This document shows, in pieces, positions 8,201 through 13,770 of a stretch of 13,770 nt of DNA (position 1 is the stretch's first letter; every line of letters begins with the position of its first letter). A model generated the notes under the pieces. It saw nothing but the letters and a program-made list of their open reading frames with translations, did no database searches and was not told where the DNA came from. The position numbers were made by a program, and so were the translations under genes. Origin of the DNA: SHAN690 sp040221375 (GTDB taxonomy: Bacteria > Bacteroidota > Bacteroidia > Flavobacteriales_G > Salibacteraceae); contig JAVKEP010000028.1 of NCBI GenBank assembly GCA_040221375.1, positions 1-13,770 on the forward strand, given 5' to 3'.

Positions 8201-8401
8201 CGCATTTCCCACTTTCAATGTATAGTTACCATCCATGTCTGTGGTGGTTCCATTCGAGGTGCCCATTTCCATCACTGTAGCCCCAGGAATGGTAACCCCA
8301 CTCTCTTCGGTCACCACGCCCTTAATCGTTTTCTCTTGGGCCATGGAAACGTTCACGATGAGTGATAACATCAGGCCTAGAATTGCTGGTAATTTCCACA
8401 T
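5300..8401 (-). CDS. susC: SusC/RagA-family TonB-dependent outer-membrane transporter
   Basis: This 1033-residue TonB-dependent channel imports glycan oligosaccharides across the outer membrane. I prefer ATG at 8401 (MWKLPAILGLMLSLIVNVSMAQ, a compact signal peptide); an in-frame GTG at 8431 would add ten residues and cannot be excluded. After the signal comes a carboxypeptidase-D-regulatory-like domain (KTIKGVVTEESGVTIPGATV, to about residue 100), then the TonB-box-like DEVVVVGYGT. The plug domain follows, with SIRIRGLSTFGDNDPLILVD and INVLKDATAGIYGVRAANGV, both SusC signatures. The rest is a 22-strand-type barrel with TonB-dependent-receptor repeats such as LRRDGSTKFG, and a terminal Phe (GGINVKF). 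It leads the minus-strand operon and faces the NUDIX regulator across a promoter region of about 200 bp. No STN domain is present, so anti-sigma/ECF signalling through this receptor is unlikely. Confidence 0.97.
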   Translation of the reverse strand: MWKLPAILGLMLSLIVNVSMAQEKTIKGVVTEESGVTIPGATVMEMGTSNGTTTDMDGNYTLKVGNAATAVLKFSFIGYAPQEIAVAGRGTVNTTLAPSVAALDEVVVVGYGTSTKKELTGATSKVNGDRLEKLNIPRMDQALQGQVSGVTINTNSGSPGGSSSIRIRGLSTFGDNDPLILVDGVVYDSDGLNALNPADIESINVLKDATAGIYGVRAANGVILIETKKGVTGGKPQVEFGAYYGIQQAAKKLDLLNAQEYAVIKNEMFSRGGDDLPFANTALGEGTNWQDEVFTSASMQNYNLSMTGGSKSTSYSIGGSYFTQDGIVGGDKSNFERYNARLNFVTDLSEKLKLTSVFLYTHEERSALPENGIGSVLYNTINAFPTEPVRTEDGNFSYLEEVSDIINPIAQMENTFNRSRVDKIVGKEEFTYTFSDDLTFTNRISYNYALVDDKTFSPLVWFGPGKAQNTALNADLDPTIVLIGDSTEIERGAAVYEARNTYLDLTYESYLNYDHIFNDIHQVKATLGASIFRRKGESLSGTAFNIPNNSLEFADISANLAPGGYLNGVNSWQFEERLLSTFLRAEYSYSFKYIFSAILRRDGSTKFGPNSRYGFFPTGSAAWLISEEDFFNIASITFAKLRASYGVSGNDQIDNFAYRALLNGEGVYVFDDIITQGVALGRASNPDLKWETTRQFNVGLDLTFFKAFDLSMNYFVKSTYNLLFQPDVSALLGSYGPGGQPPVINAGDVSNQGVELELAWQTNPQRDAGFGLNFNTTYLRNRVMSVPEGVEFLPGANFGVGGVVATRFEEGFPIGYYIGYETDGVFQTQTEIDEAAVDQSGAEPGDFRFKDQNGDGVISFGNDDDKVMIGSPIPDFTFGFVLNARFKNFDVSANLYSAIGQEIIRNYERQQPYANQLGYVINRWTQPLSTDEYPRLTTDATRNTEFSDYYVEDGSFVRLRNVQLGFTFPKTLTARIKMASIRIYVAANNLVTMTRYLGYDPDIGSSGGTLSAGIDYGFYPQARTIMGGINVKF

Positions 8402-8440
8402 AGGTTTATCAATTAATATGGCCTTCTTCACGCATTAGAT

Positions 8441-8457
8441 ATGGTGAAAAATACCAT
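8441..8457. promoter_or_regulatory. Candidate operator, copy 1 (susC side)
   Basis: The plus-strand sequence ATGGTGAAAAATACCAT has perfect 5-bp inverted arms (ATGGT / ACCAT) around seven bases. It lies between the candidate susC promoter (8468-8500) and the preferred susC start, roughly at +5 to +22 of the expected transcript, a position suited to a repressor. It shares 13 of 17 bases with the site at 8537-8553 and 14 of 17 with that at 1094-1110. Binding by the adjacent NUDIX regulator is inferred. Confidence 0.5.
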
Positions 8458-8467
8458 TAGAGAAATT

Positions 8468-8500
8468 CAATAATACTAAAATTCGTTTATAACTTATCAA
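8468..8500 (-). promoter_or_regulatory. Candidate susC operon promoter
   Basis: On the minus strand, TTG (8500-8498) is followed after 22 bases by TATTATTG (8475-8468), one fixed base away from the Bacteroidota/Flavobacterium -7 consensus TAnnTTTG and within the N17-23 spacing known for flavobacterial promoters. The start of transcription would lie near 8461. The surrounding stretch is strongly AT-rich. Confidence 0.35.
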
Positions 8501-8536
8501 TTAAACGCGAGAAAAATTGATGTATCGTCAACATTA

Positions 8537-8553
8537 ATGGTCATTAATACCAA
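8537..8553. promoter_or_regulatory. Candidate operator, copy 2 (regulator side)
   Basis: The plus-strand sequence ATGGTCATTAATACCAA has arms ATGGT / ACCAA (one mismatch) around seven bases, 13 of 17 identical to the 8441 site. It overlaps a separate perfect 16-bp palindrome, ATTAATGGTCATTAAT, at 8533-8548. It sits 16 bases upstream of the TAGATTTG element of the regulator promoter, covering the -33 zone, so it could mediate autoregulation of the regulator-symporter-GH3 operon. Confidence 0.5.
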
Positions 8554-8569
8554 AAGATTGATTTTATGT

Positions 8570-8577
8570 TAGATTTG
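8570..8577 (+). promoter_or_regulatory. Candidate -7 element for the regulator operon
   Basis: TAGATTTG is an exact match to the Bacteroidota -7 consensus TAnnTTTG, placed 38 bases before the regulator ATG. No TTG is found at the usual -33 distance; that zone is instead occupied by the candidate operator at 8537-8553. A transcript would start near 8583. No Shine-Dalgarno sequence precedes the ATG, as is normal in this phylum. Confidence 0.45.
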
Positions 8578-8615
8578 TACGAGAACCAACTTACCATTGT
8601 AGAATTCACTAGACT

Positions 8616-9365
8616 ATGAAAGAGAAGAAGGAGGTCCTCGAGGAAGTAATCGGTCATCAGTTCAGCGCCTACTATAAAATTCCTATCGATAAGTTTTTTC
8701 AATTTGCACTATCCGTGGATGGTGTCATTCTGGGTTACCACGAGCGAGGATTAAAGCTTCTAGTCATTGAGCGAGGTGCAGAACCTAACCGCGGAAAAAT
8801 GGCCCTGCCGGGCGATTTGGTGTACCCAAACGAAGACCTTGATTTGGCAGCTTCTCGGGTTCTGAAAGACCTGACCGGGCTCGAAAATGTCTTTCTGAAG
8901 CAGACAAAAACGTACGGACAAGTAGACAGGCATCCGATTGGCAGAGTCATTACCGTTGGGTATTATTCTCTGATCAGCGTGGATCGCTACCAACCTCTTG
9001 CTAACTCTTGGGCAGACAATGTTTTTTGGGTTGACATCGACGACCTTCCTGACCTTGCGTTTGACCACAATGCCATTGTAGACGAGACGCTTACCATTTT
9101 GCGAGAAAGAGCAAGGCATCAGCCCATTGGATTCGAATTGCTACCAAGGGAGTTCACCCTTGGTGAAATGCAAGCCCTTTATGAGGCGATCCTGAATGAG
9201 AAATTCGACAAGGCTAATTTTCGAAAGCGCATCCTGAGCATGGGACTCCTCAAAGACACCCAACGGATGCAAACCGACGTTCCGCACCGCCCAGCAAGAC
9301 TGTTTACCTTTGATAAATCGGCGTATGAAAGCCTGTTGAAGAAAGGGTTCAATTTTGAATTGTAA
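8616..9365 (+). CDS. NUDIX-domain transcriptional regulator (NrtR/AraR-like)
   Basis: This 249-residue protein has an N-terminal Nudix fold (about 28-165) fused to a C-terminal winged helix-turn-helix (about 176-249, FTLGEMQALYEAILNEKFDK then FRKRI). This is the architecture of NrtR and the Bacteroides arabinose regulator AraR, in which the Nudix domain acts as a ligand sensor. The Nudix box at 66-89 (GDLVYPNEDLDLAASRVLKD, then LTGL) keeps the E and R positions but has V in place of the Glu after the Arg, D-L in place of the catalytic Glu pair, and a longer G-to-E spacing. Hydrolase activity is therefore unlikely. It is transcribed divergently from susC and heads a three-gene operon with the symporter and GH3. 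A local sugar-responsive regulator of both arms is the natural inference; the effector, probably glucose, an oligosaccharide or a phosphorylated sugar, is unknown. Confidence 0.88.
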   Translation: MKEKKEVLEEVIGHQFSAYYKIPIDKFFQFALSVDGVILGYHERGLKLLVIERGAEPNRGKMALPGDLVYPNEDLDLAASRVLKDLTGLENVFLKQTKTYGQVDRHPIGRVITVGYYSLISVDRYQPLANSWADNVFWVDIDDLPDLAFDHNAIVDETLTILRERARHQPIGFELLPREFTLGEMQALYEAILNEKFDKANFRKRILSMGLLKDTQRMQTDVPHRPARLFTFDKSAYESLLKKGFNFEL

Positions 9366-9438
9366 GCCCAACACCGCATTCGAACCAGTGCTCCTTGTTG
9401 AAGCCTATGGCCTAGACGATGCCCTCAATCGGTGAACG

Positions 9439-11070
9439 ATGAATGAACTGAGCTCGATAGACATAGCGGTCATCGCAGGATACTTTATCCTCATTCTGTA
9501 CATCGCGTATCGAGTGGTGCGCAAAAGCAAAAGGCGATCAGAAGCGTCCTTTGAGAATGCGGAAGATTACTTCTTAGGAGGCCGTGACTTAGGTTGGTTT
9601 GTGATTGGAGCGTCGTTGTTTGCCTCCAACATCGGCTCCGAACACCTGGTGGGATTGGCCGGACAAGGCGCTTCGGGTGACTTCGTCGCTTCCCAATTTG
9701 AGATTTTAGCATCCCTTATCCTGTTGATTCTCGGCTGGGTCTTTGTCCCTTTTTACCTGAAGAGCGGGGTGTTTACCATGCCTGAATTTTTAGAAAAGCG
9801 CTACAATTCAACCGCGCGAAACTACCTTAGTTGGGTGTCCATCGTAGCTTACGTCTTGACCAAGATTTCGGTCACCATTGCCGCGGGCGGAATCGTCTTC
9901 ACCGCGCTGTTAGGCATCGATTTTTGGACTGGAGCCATTCTCATTGTAGTAATTACCGGAGCGTACACGATTCTCGGCGGACTTAAGGCTGTAGTGTATA
10001 CCGACCTCATGCAGATGTTTATCCTCATCGGCGGAGCCGTTGGCCTTACAGTTTATGGGCTGAATGAGGTAGGTGGCTTTGAAGCATTGCAAATGAAAAC
10101 TTCGGCGGCTCATTTATCGCTCTGGCGACCGCTGACCGATGATGCCTTTCCCTGGACAGGCATACTTTTCGGAGCTCCAATTCTTGGCGTGTGGTACTGG
10201 TGCACAGATCAGTTTATCGTACAGCGAGTTCTAGCGGCCAAAGACTTAGACAACGCTAGAAAGGGAACCCTATTCGCCGGTTATTTGAAGCTATTGCCCA
10301 TGTTCATTTTTGTACTTCCTGGGGTAATCGCTTATGCGTTGTCTACCGGCCCAGACGCTGTCATCCAATTCCCTCAAGTGAATGGCGAAGAGCAGTACGA
10401 TGCGGCCTTGCCCGTTTTAGTGATGCAATTGCTTCCTTCCGGTTTGAGAGGACTTGTGGTCGCAGGTTTGCTAGCCGCCTTGATGAGCTCGCTAAGCTCT
10501 GTATTTATCTCGGGTTCTACGTTGTTTACCATCGACATTTACAAGAAGCACCGCCCGATGGCAAGCGAGCGAACATTGGTGGTGGTAGGGCAGGTAGCCA
10601 CCCTTGTTTTGGTCGTCCTTGGACTCGCATGGATTCCAATGCTCAACATCATCGAGGGCGGGTTGTTTCAAAAGCTTCAGAGTATACAAGCTTACATTGC
10701 CCCGCCGATTGCAGCGGTCTTTTTACTGGGGCTCTTCATCCGACGGATCAATGCGAAAGGCGCCATGGCATCCTTGCTCACAGGTGCAGTGCTCGGAGTG
10801 CTTCGCTTGATCCTGGAACTCAACAAAGGCGATTTGACCGGGTTTTTATACACGGTTGCTGATATCAACTTTTTACACTTCGCATTGCTGTTGTTTGTGC
10901 TCTGTTCAGGGGTACTGCTCGGGGTGAGTTTACTCACTGCACCTGACAATAACCCTGAGATTGACTTGGTAACTTATTCCAAACCAGAAGCTGGATACAA
11001 GCGGTCCAATGTGATTCTCACCGTTGGGTTGTTGGTTTTAGTGGCAATGTTATGGATTGGCTTTCGATGA
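9439..11070 (+). CDS. Sodium/solute symporter, SSS family (sugar, SGLT-like)
   Basis: This 543-residue inner-membrane symporter is predicted to take up a monosaccharide, most likely the glucose freed by GH3, with sodium. The protein is hydrophobic throughout with about 13-14 membrane helices, opening with IDIAVIAGYFILILYIAYRV. Family marks are DYFLGGRDLGWFVIGASLFA, then SNIGSEHLVGLAG, in the first repeat; GAYTILGGLKAVVYTDLMQM in the middle; and WYWCTDQFIVQRVLAAKD, which is typical of the vSGLT/SGLT sugar branch rather than the proline or pantothenate branches. LRGLVVAGLLAALMSSLSSV carries the conserved Ser pair of the sodium site region. It follows the regulator after a 73-bp gap and overlaps the GH3 start by an ATGA junction, so symporter and GH3 are likely made together. 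Substrate is inferred from subfamily and neighbours. Confidence 0.93.
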   Translation: MNELSSIDIAVIAGYFILILYIAYRVVRKSKRRSEASFENAEDYFLGGRDLGWFVIGASLFASNIGSEHLVGLAGQGASGDFVASQFEILASLILLILGWVFVPFYLKSGVFTMPEFLEKRYNSTARNYLSWVSIVAYVLTKISVTIAAGGIVFTALLGIDFWTGAILIVVITGAYTILGGLKAVVYTDLMQMFILIGGAVGLTVYGLNEVGGFEALQMKTSAAHLSLWRPLTDDAFPWTGILFGAPILGVWYWCTDQFIVQRVLAAKDLDNARKGTLFAGYLKLLPMFIFVLPGVIAYALSTGPDAVIQFPQVNGEEQYDAALPVLVMQLLPSGLRGLVVAGLLAALMSSLSSVFISGSTLFTIDIYKKHRPMASERTLVVVGQVATLVLVVLGLAWIPMLNIIEGGLFQKLQSIQAYIAPPIAAVFLLGLFIRRINAKGAMASLLTGAVLGVLRLILELNKGDLTGFLYTVADINFLHFALLLFVLCSGVLLGVSLLTAPDNNPEIDLVTYSKPEAGYKRSNVILTVGLLVLVAMLWIGFR

Positions 11071-13301
11071 CCGTGAACAGGATCATTTTGATGTTCATTG
11101 CATTCATTTCATTCATTGGATGTGAGCGAGGTGAACAAGTTGCTCAAAGAGCGCAAGAAGCGAGCATCGATTCTTTACTGAACAGCCTCTCATTAGAACA
11201 GAAAGTGGGTCAAATGACCCAAATGAACGTCGAAGTATTCATCCAACGAAAAGGTGGAAATCTTCCATACCCACTCAGATTGGATACGGCAAAGCTGATT
11301 GAAGCCATTCAAAAGCGAGGAATTGGATCCATCATGAATACAGCGGGACATGCGCTCGACCCAGAGGATTGGCACTACATCACACAAACCATCCGCTTTT
11401 TTTCACAACCTGAGAACGGAGGTACGATTCCTATTATTTACGCCTTAGACGCAGTGCACGGGGCAAATTACGTAGCCAATTCAACGCTGTTTCCGCATCA
11501 GTTGGGAATGGCGGCGACGTGGAATGATAGCCTAGTAAATGCCATGGGAGAGGCCACCGCTTTCGAGTCTAGGTCGGCGGGAATTCCTTGGATATTCTCC
11601 CCAATTCTCGACGTGGCGCGACAACCATTGTGGGTGCAGTTTTTTGAATCCTTTGGCGAGGACCCGTATCTCACGCAGCGGTTGGGAAGCACCCTCGTTC
11701 AAGCCTATCAAGAAAGCGAATGGCCCGTAGCAGCTTGCGCCAAACACTTTGTCGGGTATGGATTCCCTTTCTCAGGAAAGGACCGAACGCCCGTTCACAT
11801 TGGTGAAAGGGCCCTGCGTGAAGTCCATTTGCCTCCATTTGATGAGGCGGTGAAAAGCGGCCTACGTTCCATCATGGTGGGATCAAATGAGCTGGACGGG
11901 ATTCCCATGCTAGCGAATAGGTATTGGATCGAAGAGGTGCTGAGAAAAGAAATTGGCTTTGATGGGGTCATCCTCTCAGATTGGGCGGATGTCGCTCATT
12001 TGGCCGATTGGCACAGGGTGGCAAAGGATACTACCGAGGCAGCGCTCTTGGCCGTTCGTGCTGGGCTGGACATGGCGATGGTGCCTGACGATTATTCCTT
12101 CTACTACGATGTGATCCGATTGGTAAACGAAGGAAAGATCAGCGAGGAGCGTATCGATGCTTCTGTTCGAAGAATCTTAAAAATGAAATTAGACATGGAT
12201 CTCTTCGCTGAAATGGAGGCTCCAACGGTTGATGAGTCAACTTTGAAAGCCCATTCGGCTGCTGCTTACGAATTGGCTGTTGAAGGCATCACTTTGCTTA
12301 AAAATGAAGACGGTGTACTCCCATTGAGGGCTAGTGAGCCCGTTTTTCTTGCTGGACCTACCGCACATAGTTTGGTTCACTTAAACGGTTCTTGGTCACG
12401 CACTTGGCAAGGAATGGATACATTAATTACGCATGAGACTCATCCAACGGTTTACGAAGCAATGCGAGTGTTTGTCCACGAATTGACATACAAAGAAGGG
12501 TCAGCAATCGATCGAGTCGGAGAGCTCCAAGATGCAGTAAATGGAGCTTTGGAGTCATCGGTAATCGTGCTCTGTTTGGGAGAAGCTCCGGCTACCGAAA
12601 AACCAGGCGATCGGAGGGATTTGACGCTTTCGAGGGCACAATTGGAATTGGCGAACGCTATGCTAGAAACAGGAAGGCCTGTTGTGTTGGTTCTTTTACA
12701 AGATCGTCCTCAGATCATCGCTGAGATCGCTGACAAATGCGCAGCTGTGATCATGGCGTACCGACCAGGAAATGAAGGAGGGAGGGCGCTTGCTGATCTA
12801 CTTTTTGGCCACAGGAATTTTTCGGGTCATCTGCCTTTTACCTATCCTTCTGCGGTCAACGACTTGGTGACCTATGACCACAAGTTTGCTGAGACCATTG
12901 GACCCGATTGGGGCCCCAGCGGCTTTCGCCCACAGTGGGAATTTGGACATGGGTTGAGCTATTCCAGCTTTGAATACAGCGCGCTCAGCCTGGACCAAAA
13001 AACATATGCAAAAAACGACACGATCAGGGTATCTGTGGAGGTAGGCAACTCAAGCGAAATCAAAGGAAAGGAAGTCGTGCAAGTGTACATCAGTGATGAA
13101 ATCGCTAGCGTTACACCACCCGTGAAGCGGCTGAGAGACTTTGCCAAGATTTCTCTGAAACCCGGGGAGAAGAATCTAGTAGATTTTGAGATTCCCGTCG
13201 CAAGCTTGGCCTTCGTTGCCGAAGACCATAAGCGAATTGTGGAACCAGGAAGATTTACCTTGCGAGTAGGAGGATTGGAACAATCGTTCGAAGTGAAATA
13301 A
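11067..13301 (+). CDS. GH3 beta-glucosidase lipoprotein (BglX-like)
   Basis: This exo-acting enzyme releases glucose from beta-gluco-oligosaccharides, here presumably laminari-oligosaccharides in the periplasm. I prefer ATG at 11067 (744 residues), which overlaps the symporter stop as ATGA and suggests translational coupling; ATG at 11052 would add five residues. The signal MTVNRIILMFIAFISFIGC has lipobox C19. The GH3 N-terminal TIM-barrel domain (about 30-370) shows YALDAVHGANYV, AKHFVGYGFPFSGKDR and GFDGVILSDW, whose Asp (about D305) is the nucleophile. The alpha/beta-sandwich domain (about 385-600) has LGEAPATEKPGDRRDLTL, the region that supplies the acid/base Glu in BglX-type enzymes, and YRPGNEGGRALADLLFG. 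A fibronectin-III-like domain closes the protein (about 620-744). Length and order match BglX. Linkage preference cannot be read from sequence; beta-1,3 is inferred from the GH16 partner. Confidence 0.95.
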   Translation: MTVNRIILMFIAFISFIGCERGEQVAQRAQEASIDSLLNSLSLEQKVGQMTQMNVEVFIQRKGGNLPYPLRLDTAKLIEAIQKRGIGSIMNTAGHALDPEDWHYITQTIRFFSQPENGGTIPIIYALDAVHGANYVANSTLFPHQLGMAATWNDSLVNAMGEATAFESRSAGIPWIFSPILDVARQPLWVQFFESFGEDPYLTQRLGSTLVQAYQESEWPVAACAKHFVGYGFPFSGKDRTPVHIGERALREVHLPPFDEAVKSGLRSIMVGSNELDGIPMLANRYWIEEVLRKEIGFDGVILSDWADVAHLADWHRVAKDTTEAALLAVRAGLDMAMVPDDYSFYYDVIRLVNEGKISEERIDASVRRILKMKLDMDLFAEMEAPTVDESTLKAHSAAAYELAVEGITLLKNEDGVLPLRASEPVFLAGPTAHSLVHLNGSWSRTWQGMDTLITHETHPTVYEAMRVFVHELTYKEGSAIDRVGELQDAVNGALESSVIVLCLGEAPATEKPGDRRDLTLSRAQLELANAMLETGRPVVLVLLQDRPQIIAEIADKCAAVIMAYRPGNEGGRALADLLFGHRNFSGHLPFTYPSAVNDLVTYDHKFAETIGPDWGPSGFRPQWEFGHGLSYSSFEYSALSLDQKTYAKNDTIRVSVEVGNSSEIKGKEVVQVYISDEIASVTPPVKRLRDFAKISLKPGEKNLVDFEIPVASLAFVAEDHKRIVEPGRFTLRVGGLEQSFEVK

Positions 13302-13401
13302 AGGTCGATCCTTTCCCTTGACCCTCGGTTCAAGGCGGTGATTGAGGAAACGGAACCCACCATTTAGTCGAAATCTTCGTCTCTTGTCGAAATGAACCAC
13401 C

Positions 13402-13653
13402 ATGAAATACCTTTCCCTTTTTCTGATCGGGTTCTTCCTTTCAGTTGCTTGCACAAAGGATGACTGCACGAGACCAGACCAATGTTCTGAAATTCCACAA
13501 GCGGGTCCTTGCGAGGCGTATATACCGGCGTACTATTATGATGCGGAGGCCGGAAAGTGCAAAGAGTTCATCTACGGAGGTTGCGGCGGCAATGTGCCTT
13601 ATGAAACCGTTGAAGAGTGTTGGGAATGTGAGTGTGATAAGAGGTTGGAGTGA
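13402..13653 (+). CDS. Small Kunitz/BPTI-type lipoprotein, possible protease inhibitor
   Basis: This 83-residue protein has a lipoprotein signal (MKYLSLFLIGFFLSVAC, C17) followed by TKDD, then one Kunitz domain from C28. CSEIPQAGPCEAYIPAYYYD and CKEFIYGGCGGN match the family in order, and cysteine spacings C28-x8-C37-x15-C53-x7-C61 are exactly those of BPTI. The last pair is slightly off: C61-x11-C73, then C76 or C78 instead of x12 and x3. The residue after C37, equivalent to the P1 site Lys15 of BPTI, is Glu38. An extra C22 and a third C-terminal cysteine could form another disulfide. The gene lies 100 bp after GH3 with no clear terminator between, so co-transcription is possible but not shown. 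Function is inferred: blocking a Glu-preferring protease, or a non-inhibitory scaffold. Confidence 0.82.
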   Translation: MKYLSLFLIGFFLSVACTKDDCTRPDQCSEIPQAGPCEAYIPAYYYDAEAGKCKEFIYGGCGGNVPYETVEECWECECDKRLE

Positions 13654-13710
13654 GGAGTTAGGAACTAGGAGCTTGGGGCTAGGGGCTAGGGGCTAGGGAC
13701 TAGGGACTAG
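13641..13710 (+). repeat. G-rich heptamer tandem repeat, quadruplex-capable
   Basis: Ten consecutive 7-base units can be read: GAGGTTG, GAGTGAG, GAGTTAG, GAACTAG, GAGCTTG, GGGCTAG three times, and GGACTAG twice, followed by GGGG. The right-hand units are nearly pure and the left-hand units more diverged. The first two units overlap the last codons and the TGA stop of the Kunitz gene. The right half has at least five runs of three or more G separated by three bases on the plus strand, so it fits the G-quadruplex pattern. It lies between two convergent genes. A slippage-grown intergenic repeat is the simplest reading. Confidence 0.8.
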
Positions 13711-13722
13711 GGGGTGTTTTGA

Positions 13723-13770
13723 TTACTTTGCTTCGTTGAAGGCCTCTTTTATTAAGCCGATTAATTCATC
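13723..13770 (-). CDS. C-terminal fragment of an unidentified gene (start outside window)
   Basis: On the minus strand, 15 sense codons run from the right edge to TAA at 13725-13723, reading DELIGLIKEAFNEAK. The composition (amphipathic, Lys/Glu-rich) looks like the last helix of a real protein, and the frame is open to the edge, but 48 bases cannot identify a family. It would converge on the Kunitz gene across the heptamer repeat. Confidence 0.35.
   Translation of the reverse strand, partial: DELIGLIKEAFNEAK

Noticed and set aside
8402..8431. GTG at 8431 as the susC start
   Set aside because: It adds ten residues before an already complete signal peptide, and no ribosome-binding sequence favours it; ATG at 8401 is preferred, though the longer form is not excluded.
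9388..9435. A short GTG-initiated frame (15 codons, ending DDALNR) in the regulator-symporter gap
   Set aside because: Too short, no upstream signal, and no recognisable family; it may be chance or a worn gene remnant, but nothing decides it.
13316..13335. Imperfect inverted repeat (CCTTGA / TCAAGG) after GH3 as a terminator
   Set aside because: The inner pairs are interrupted, the loop would be tight, and no U-tract follows on either strand, so a terminator is not supported.

Overview
The window holds a compact polysaccharide utilization locus (PUL) of a Bacteroidota bacterium, most likely an aquatic or marine Flavobacteriia-type lineage. The evidence is a SusC/SusD pair, four further lipoproteins of which several carry acidic or lysine-acidic residues right after the lipobox cysteine (as in Bacteroidota surface lipoproteins), almost no Shine-Dalgarno sequences, and TAnnTTTG-type promoter elements. 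The enzyme set is a GH16 with the laminarinase-type EIDIME motif plus a GH3 beta-glucosidase. This points to a beta-1,3-glucan such as laminarin; that substrate is inferred, not proven.

Layout. Minus strand, read right to left from about 8400: susC, susD, a PKD/carbohydrate-binding lipoprotein, the GH16 lipoprotein, and a secreted repeat-containing binding protein that runs off the left edge. Plus strand, starting at 8616: a NUDIX-type transcriptional regulator (NrtR/AraR-like, degenerate Nudix box), a sodium/sugar symporter, and a GH3 lipoprotein whose start codon overlaps the symporter stop. Further right are a small Kunitz-type lipoprotein, a G-rich heptamer repeat, and the tail of a minus-strand gene entering from the right edge.

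Proposed working: surface binding proteins and GH16 capture and cut the glucan, SusCD imports oligosaccharides, GH3 releases glucose, and the SSS symporter carries it across the inner membrane. The divergent regulator probably controls both arms.

The main new observation is a 17-bp near-palindrome (consensus ATRGTNAWNAATACCAW). It occurs twice in the susC/regulator divergent region (8441-8457, 8537-8553) and once upstream of the leftmost gene (1094-1110), and is the best candidate operator for the NUDIX regulator. Other points of interest are an intrinsic-terminator-like hairpin inside the susC-to-GH16 operon, a carbohydrate-binding module shared by two PUL proteins, a bacterial Kunitz lipoprotein with Glu at the predicted P1 site, and a quadruplex-capable heptamer repeat that supplies the Kunitz gene's stop codon. 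No rRNA, tRNA, CRISPR array or insertion sequence was seen.
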